9,153 nt of DNA from a bacterium (GTDB lineage Bacteria > Planctomycetota > Planctomycetia > Pirellulales > Pirellulaceae), in contig JAUIHJ010000308.1 of assembly GCA_030432015.1 (NCBI GenBank), positions 1-9,153 of the forward strand, read 5' to 3'. Numbering within the stretch: the stretch's first letter is position 1; each line of letters opens with the position of its first letter. The notes below the pieces were generated by a model. That model had not been told where the DNA came from. It saw only the letters and a program-made list of their open reading frames with translations, and searched no databases. Shown piece by piece: positions 5,730-9,153 of the stretch. Both the position numbers and the translations under genes were made by a program.

Positions 5730-8185
5730 TAATCCAGGTTTCTAAATTCAGCAGTTGACAGCAAAGCCTGGCAAAACGAGGCAAGCACAGCGTCGCCGCC
5801 GCGACCCAAGAACGCCAACCCGCGATCCAATTCTGTTTGATCCGGTTCGCGCCCAAAACAACGTTGAAAAGCTCGCTGAACTTGGTCCTCAATCGTCGTT
5901 TCCTTCTTCAGTTGCGCCGCCAGCGCGGCAGCGCGCGCCTTCACAAACGGGCTGTTCATCAGATACAGCCCTTGCACTGGAACGTTCGTTCGATCGCGTT
6001 CGCCCGTAACGAGACTTGGTTCGGCAAAGTCGAACAGTTCCAACACGTCCGGGAGTCGGTCACGGATCACCGGCAGGTAGACGGCGCGATGCGTGGAACC
6101 GTCGAGATCTCTCGGCAGCCTCTTGTCCAGCCCGATCAGCGAGATTGGTTTGTCGCCAATTACACGTGCCACCAGCGACCCGTCCGGTCGCGATAAATCC
6201 AATTCGCCCGAGGCCGCCAGCATCGCGTCGCGAATGGCTTCCGCTTCCAGCCGACGTTTCGGCATCCGCCACCGCAACCGATTCTCGGGGTCACTTCGAA
6301 ACATGTCCACGTCGTATCGCGACGACTGACGCCATGTCCGCGTTAGCACAAGCCGCTTGACCAGTCGTTTGAGCGACCAGCCGTCTTCGACAAATTGAAC
6401 GGCGAGCGTATCCAGCAGCTCCGGGTGGCTCGGCGTGCCGCCGGTCGTTCCGAAGTTGTCAAAGGTTTCGACCAGGCCGGCGCCAAACAAGTGTCCCCAA
6501 ACGCGATTGACAAAGACACGGCTCGTCACGGGGTGCCGCGGATGGGTAAGCCATCGTGCAAGTTCCCGTCGCCCGCTTTGATCCGCAGGGATGGACATGC
6601 TCGCATTGAAATCAAAGGACATCGGGAATCCGCGCGGAACGATCTCCCCAGGCCGTCCAATCTCGCCGCGCGCAAGTAACCGAGTGTTGAGCGGTTGGTC
6701 TCGATCCAAGACGCCCATCGCCAGCGGCAGCGCCTGACCATGTTCATCGACCGTCTCCAGCTTGCCTTCGATGGGACCTCGTCGCCAAATATTTGCCAGC
6801 ACCTCGCGCAATGTAAATGTTTTTTCCGGCGACTGACCTGTGAAGATCGCTCGCCGCGCAGCCTCGATCTCCGCCCATTCGGCCTCCAATTCGGCCAGCT
6901 TTGCCTGGAGTTCTCGAAGCTGCTTGGGCTTCAGGGATGGATGAAAGAGTTGTTGGCCATCGACACGCGGCAGCGGCAACGGATCGCCGCTACGCACATT
7001 TGCGGGTGACGTATGCGTACCGAAGAATGTGGTCGTGCTGCGAAAGATTCCCGCCAACGCATAGTAGTCGTGCATCGTGAACGGATCGAACTTGTGATGG
7101 TGGCAGCGTGCACATGCAACGGTACTTGCCAGCACAGCCCGCGTCAGCGAGTCAATCTGCTCATCCACGAGATCCGCTTCGAATTGTTCCTCGCTGTTTT
7201 CGCCCATATTCTTCGTCCCGACCGCAAGGAATCCGGTCGCGATCAACAACCGCGCTCGCTCCGCATCACCGTCGTACGGCAGCAAGTCGCCTGCGAGTTG
7301 CTCCGTAAGAAAACGGTCATACGGGACATCCGCGTTGACCGCGTCGATCACATAGTCTCGAAATCGCCACGCGTGCGGAAACGCGATATTGGATTCGCCG
7401 CCACTCGATTCCGCGAATCTCGCCACGTCGAGCCAATGACGTCCCCAGCGTTCTCCGAACTGCGGCGACTGGAGCAATTCGTCGGTTTCCACCTCGAGCG
7501 CCGCCTCGATGCCTGCTTGCTTTGACTGGGTGAGAAACCGATCGCGTGCGGTCAGCGACGGCGGCAAACCGACAAGATCGAAGTGCAAACGCCGCAGCAG
7601 AATTTCCGGCGTCGCGTCCGCTGACGGCGCCATGCCGTTTGCTTCCAATGTCGCCAGGACAAAACGGTCAATGTCGCCGCGCGGCCAACTCGCATGCTTT
7701 ACGACGGGCGGAGGAGAAACGGTTGGCTCTTGATACGCCCAATGTTCGCGGGCCGCTTTCAAACCGGACCAACCAGTGCCCTCCGCCGCAATGGCGTTGG
7801 TGCGTGGGTCGGGCGCGCCCATTTTTATCCACGTTGTTAGGTTCGCGATCGCAGCATCTGGCAGGCGAGAATTCGGCGGCATCCTTAAATCCGCATCGGT
7901 GTACGATATCGCATGTAATAGCAAACTCGCGTCCGGCCGACCTGGAACGACCGCTGGCCCTCGCGAACCGCCACGACGAATCGCCAGTTGCGAATCGAGC
8001 TGCAATTCGCCCTCAGCGGTGCCTTCCTTGGCCGAGTGGCACTCATAGCAATACCGGATGAGCACAGGCCGAATGTTCGCTTCAAAGAACTCAAGCGGAC
8101 GAGAATCAACCTCCGAATCCGCTTCATCCGCCAGCACCGGCGTGACGACTCCGGCGAGCAGCAAGAGGAGAATGAACTTGCACAT
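5729..8185 (-). CDS. PSCyt1-DUF1549-DUF1553 protein (planctomycete cytochrome-domain surface protein)
   Basis: An exported multidomain protein characteristic of planctomycetes, of unknown substrate. I choose the ATG at 8185-8183 because it is directly followed by a clean Sec signal (MCKFILLLLLAGVVTPVLA); a frame-extending GTG at 8233 would add 16 residues before the signal. The product has 818 residues. PSCyt1 comes first: FEANIRPVLIRYCYECHS carries a c-type haem motif CYECH (46-50), with LRMPP as a possible distal ligand segment (110-114). DUF1549 (PSCyt2) follows at roughly 170-380, with FGERWGRHWLDVARFAES and a second CARCH motif (358-362) in VACARCHHHKFDPF. A predicted coiled coil covers about 419-446. 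DUF1553 (PSD1) occupies roughly 535-790, with VNRVWGHLFGAGLVET and MPKRRLEAEAIRDAML. Domain order is complete and no frameshift is seen. It overlaps the downstream DUF1501 gene by one base. Haem attachment is inferred from the motifs only. Confidence 0.95.
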   Translation of the reverse strand: MCKFILLLLLAGVVTPVLADEADSEVDSRPLEFFEANIRPVLIRYCYECHSAKEGTAEGELQLDSQLAIRRGGSRGPAVVPGRPDASLLLHAISYTDADLRMPPNSRLPDAAIANLTTWIKMGAPDPRTNAIAAEGTGWSGLKAAREHWAYQEPTVSPPPVVKHASWPRGDIDRFVLATLEANGMAPSADATPEILLRRLHFDLVGLPPSLTARDRFLTQSKQAGIEAALEVETDELLQSPQFGERWGRHWLDVARFAESSGGESNIAFPHAWRFRDYVIDAVNADVPYDRFLTEQLAGDLLPYDGDAERARLLIATGFLAVGTKNMGENSEEQFEADLVDEQIDSLTRAVLASTVACARCHHHKFDPFTMHDYYALAGIFRSTTTFFGTHTSPANVRSGDPLPLPRVDGQQLFHPSLKPKQLRELQAKLAELEAEWAEIEAARRAIFTGQSPEKTFTLREVLANIWRRGPIEGKLETVDEHGQALPLAMGVLDRDQPLNTRLLARGEIGRPGEIVPRGFPMSFDFNASMSIPADQSGRRELARWLTHPRHPVTSRVFVNRVWGHLFGAGLVETFDNFGTTGGTPSHPELLDTLAVQFVEDGWSLKRLVKRLVLTRTWRQSSRYDVDMFRSDPENRLRWRMPKRRLEAEAIRDAMLAASGELDLSRPDGSLVARVIGDKPISLIGLDKRLPRDLDGSTHRAVYLPVIRDRLPDVLELFDFAEPSLVTGERDRTNVPVQGLYLMNSPFVKARAAALAAQLKKETTIEDQVQRAFQRCFGREPDQTELDRGLAFLGRGGDAVLASFCQALLSTAEFRNLD

Positions 8186-8275
8186 GATTCGATGGTGGTA
8201 GAAATGATCGAAGTTGGCGCGGGCGGTGGTCACGACGGGTGCGAATTGGGCAAACTAAAAAGGGGCATCAACATT
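8186..8275 (-). other. Leader region upstream of the PSCyt1/DUF1553 gene
   Basis: About 90 bases separate the stop of the thioredoxin-like frame (8276-8278) from the chosen ATG at 8185. Upstream of that ATG the minus strand reads ACCACCATCGAATC, which has no Shine-Dalgarno match. I see no convincing -35/-10 pair or riboswitch-like structure. The promoter for the cytochrome/DUF1501 pair is therefore not located. Confidence 0.3.
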
Positions 8276-8602
8276 CTACATTCCATCATCATACCGTGGA
8301 GCAAAGATGAGTGGCAGCTGGAACTGAAGGAAGTCTGCCTTCCGTCGTGCGGATGTTGTCATTGCCTTGAGCATCTCGTCGACCTCCCGATCGCAGGAAG
8401 TCGGTATGGCAAACGTCGGAAGCGTCGCGTCGGTGAGGACGCCTTGGCGGTCAATGGTGAACCAGTTAGGCACCAACAGGAAGAATCCAAAAGGGGCCAA
8501 ATCGCCCGCGGGCTCGAAGTCCGACCAAAAGGCTTGGCGGCTTCAAAATCCCGGTGCAGGTTTTGCATTCGCGATGTGGCTGACATGCGAGCGTGGGTTG
8601 AC
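8276..8602 (-). pseudogene. Thioredoxin-fold-like C-terminus with in-frame TGA
   Basis: The minus-strand frame ending at TAG 8278-8276 contains LLVPNWFTIDRQGVLTD (about 8429-8479), which looks like the cis-Pro and following strand of thioredoxin/TlpA/redoxin proteins (pattern VP..F.ID..G.L), then REVDEMLKAM as a final helix. The ORF proper could begin only at a TTG (8500), but gene-like sequence continues upstream (AFWSDFEPAGDLAPFG) to a TGA at 8545-8543. Beyond that the same frame is open to a stop at 8728-8726, including AVNPRSHVSHIANAKPAPGF. No CxxC active site is recognised in a plausible position. The simplest reading is a decayed redoxin gene; a UGA-read-through selenoprotein is a weak alternative. 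It is co-directional with its neighbours. The right limit given is approximate. Confidence 0.35.
8516..8544 (-). repeat. Imperfect hairpin starting at the in-frame TGA
   Basis: On the minus strand GAAGCCGCCAA (8544-8534), whose first two bases belong to the TGA codon, pairs with TTGGTCGGACTTC (8528-8516) as 4+3+4 base pairs with two single-base bulges and a 5-base loop (GCCTT). That is 11 pairs in 29 bases. Its loop is closer to the TGA than in known bacterial SECIS elements and lacks their typical GU-bearing loop, so function is uncertain. Confidence 0.5.
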
Positions 8603-8886
8603 GGCGAGGCCGCTCGGTAGCGTCGAGGGCGAAGTCGGAGGCGAAAGCAACGCCACGACGCGTGCCTGGCCATCTCGCCATCCGTGAGGGCACCCTGCGT
8701 TGCAGCCAAGGCAACCCAGGCGAAGTCAGGCGACGTCAGGCGGCCGTTGGAGCTGTTTCCGTGACCCACGCGTATCGCGAGGCGGATCGCAAAACCGGTC
8801 GACACAGCCGCTACGTCGTTTCCGCAAACGACAATCGATTCCAAACAGCGATCAGTCGTACCGACCGATCCGCTTTGCCAGGACCG
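8603..8886. other. Stretch without a supported gene
   Basis: Between the thioredoxin-like remnant and the rnk-like gene several long open frames exist on both strands, but none shows a family signature. The minus frame beginning at 8844 contains a gene-like patch (SPDFAWVALAATQGALTDGE) and another minus frame contains a cysteine-rich patch, CLGCNAGCPHGW, near 8680-8713. Both may be chance or parts of a decayed gene broken by frameshifts. The only structure I can name is the stem-loop at 8850-8870. Confidence 0.3.
8850..8870 (-). terminator. Stem-loop downstream of the rnk-like gene
   Basis: On the minus strand GATCGGTCG, GTA, CGACTGATC forms a 9-bp stem (one G-U pair) with a three-base loop, starting 16 bases after the TAA at 8889-8887. 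There is no following U-tract, so it is at best an atypical terminator or a 3'-end-stabilising hairpin. Confidence 0.35.
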
Positions 8887-9153
8887 TTAAAAGGCATTTT
8901 CTCGCGCCGCCTGGTATCGTACCTCTTCAACCCGCAACCGCCGCCCACCTCCAGCGACTCGCCACTGGAGGATATCGCCCACATGGTTGCCGAGCATCGC
9001 AGACCCGATTGGCGCGAGGACCGACAGCTTGTTACACGTGATATTCGCCTCATGAGGAAAAACCAACGTGTAGGTTTCAAGTTCACCCGTGTCGATGTCT
9101 CGGAGGCGAACGGTCGAATTCATCGTGACGACGTCACCAGGAACGTCGGCAGC
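8887..9153 (-). CDS. rnk: Rnk / GreA-GreB-type regulator, C-terminal part (5' end beyond window)
   Basis: Regulator of nucleoside diphosphate kinase, a Gre-factor relative with a GreA/GreB C-terminal FKBP-like domain; Rnk proteins are known to bind RNA polymerase. The frame is open from the right edge to TAA at 8889-8887 and gives 88 residues. It carries the Rnk signature DVVTMNSTVRLRDIDTGE, then TYTLVFPHEAN, KLSVLAPIGSAMLGNHVGD and GGRRLRVEEVRYQ, aligning segment by segment with what I recall of E. coli Rnk from about residue 50 to its C-terminus. The missing N-terminal 45-50 residues would hold the short coiled coil. The in-frame ATG at 9123 is internal (the Met of VTMNS), not the start. 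It is co-directional with the thioredoxin-like, cytochrome and DUF1501 genes but separated from them by a large gap, so a shared transcript is unlikely. Confidence 0.9.
   Translation of the reverse strand, partial: AADVPGDVVTMNSTVRLRDIDTGELETYTLVFPHEANITCNKLSVLAPIGSAMLGNHVGDILQWRVAGGGRRLRVEEVRYQAARENAF

Noticed and set aside
7013..7525. 170-residue plus-strand frame
   Set aside because: It is antisense to the DUF1549 domain; the minus frame carries the diagnostic motifs.
8186..8233. GTG start at 8233 for the cytochrome-domain protein
   Set aside because: It would place 16 polar residues ahead of a textbook signal peptide that starts with ATG at 8185.

Overview
The window looks like chromosomal DNA from a planctomycete, most likely of the Pirellulales type. 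The strongest evidence is the minus-strand pair of a PSCyt1/DUF1549/DUF1553 cytochrome-domain protein followed by a DUF1501 (sulfatase-like, Tat-exported) protein, a combination massively expanded in Planctomycetota. Weak or absent Shine-Dalgarno sequences and GTG starts fit this but prove nothing. No ribosomal, tRNA or phage gene is visible.

Layout. Positions 1-133 hold the open end of an unrecognised reading frame and a perfect 13-bp inverted repeat. Directly after the repeat, on the plus strand, an RND (HAE1/AcrB-type) efflux permease begins in mid-protein: TM1 and the whole first periplasmic loop are missing, while everything from TM2 to TM12 is present and the proton-relay residues are intact. 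It is followed by a 294-base gap with a possible ISL3-type transposase remnant, then a complete soluble bacterial cytochrome P450 (2655-3926, plus). A gap of about 360 bases without a convincing gene separates the P450 from the convergent minus-strand block.

Minus-strand block, in order of transcription (right to left): the C-terminal two thirds of an Rnk/GreA-GreB-type regulator running off the right edge (8887-9153); a stem-loop just behind it; a decayed or unusual thioredoxin-fold-like reading frame with an in-frame TGA (about 8276-8600); the PSCyt1/DUF1549/DUF1553 protein (5729-8185); and the DUF1501 protein (4287-5729). The last two overlap by one base (TAGTG) and almost certainly form one transcriptional unit. 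They are inferred to make a paired cell-envelope system: a Sec-exported, potentially c-type haem-binding protein and a Tat-exported member of the alkaline phosphatase/sulfatase-like superfamily. The substrate cannot be read from the sequence.

I see no convincing undescribed defence or mobile system. The most notable points are the RND gene starting precisely at a perfect inverted repeat, which suggests a rearrangement junction, and the in-frame TGA followed immediately by a strong hairpin in the thioredoxin-like frame.
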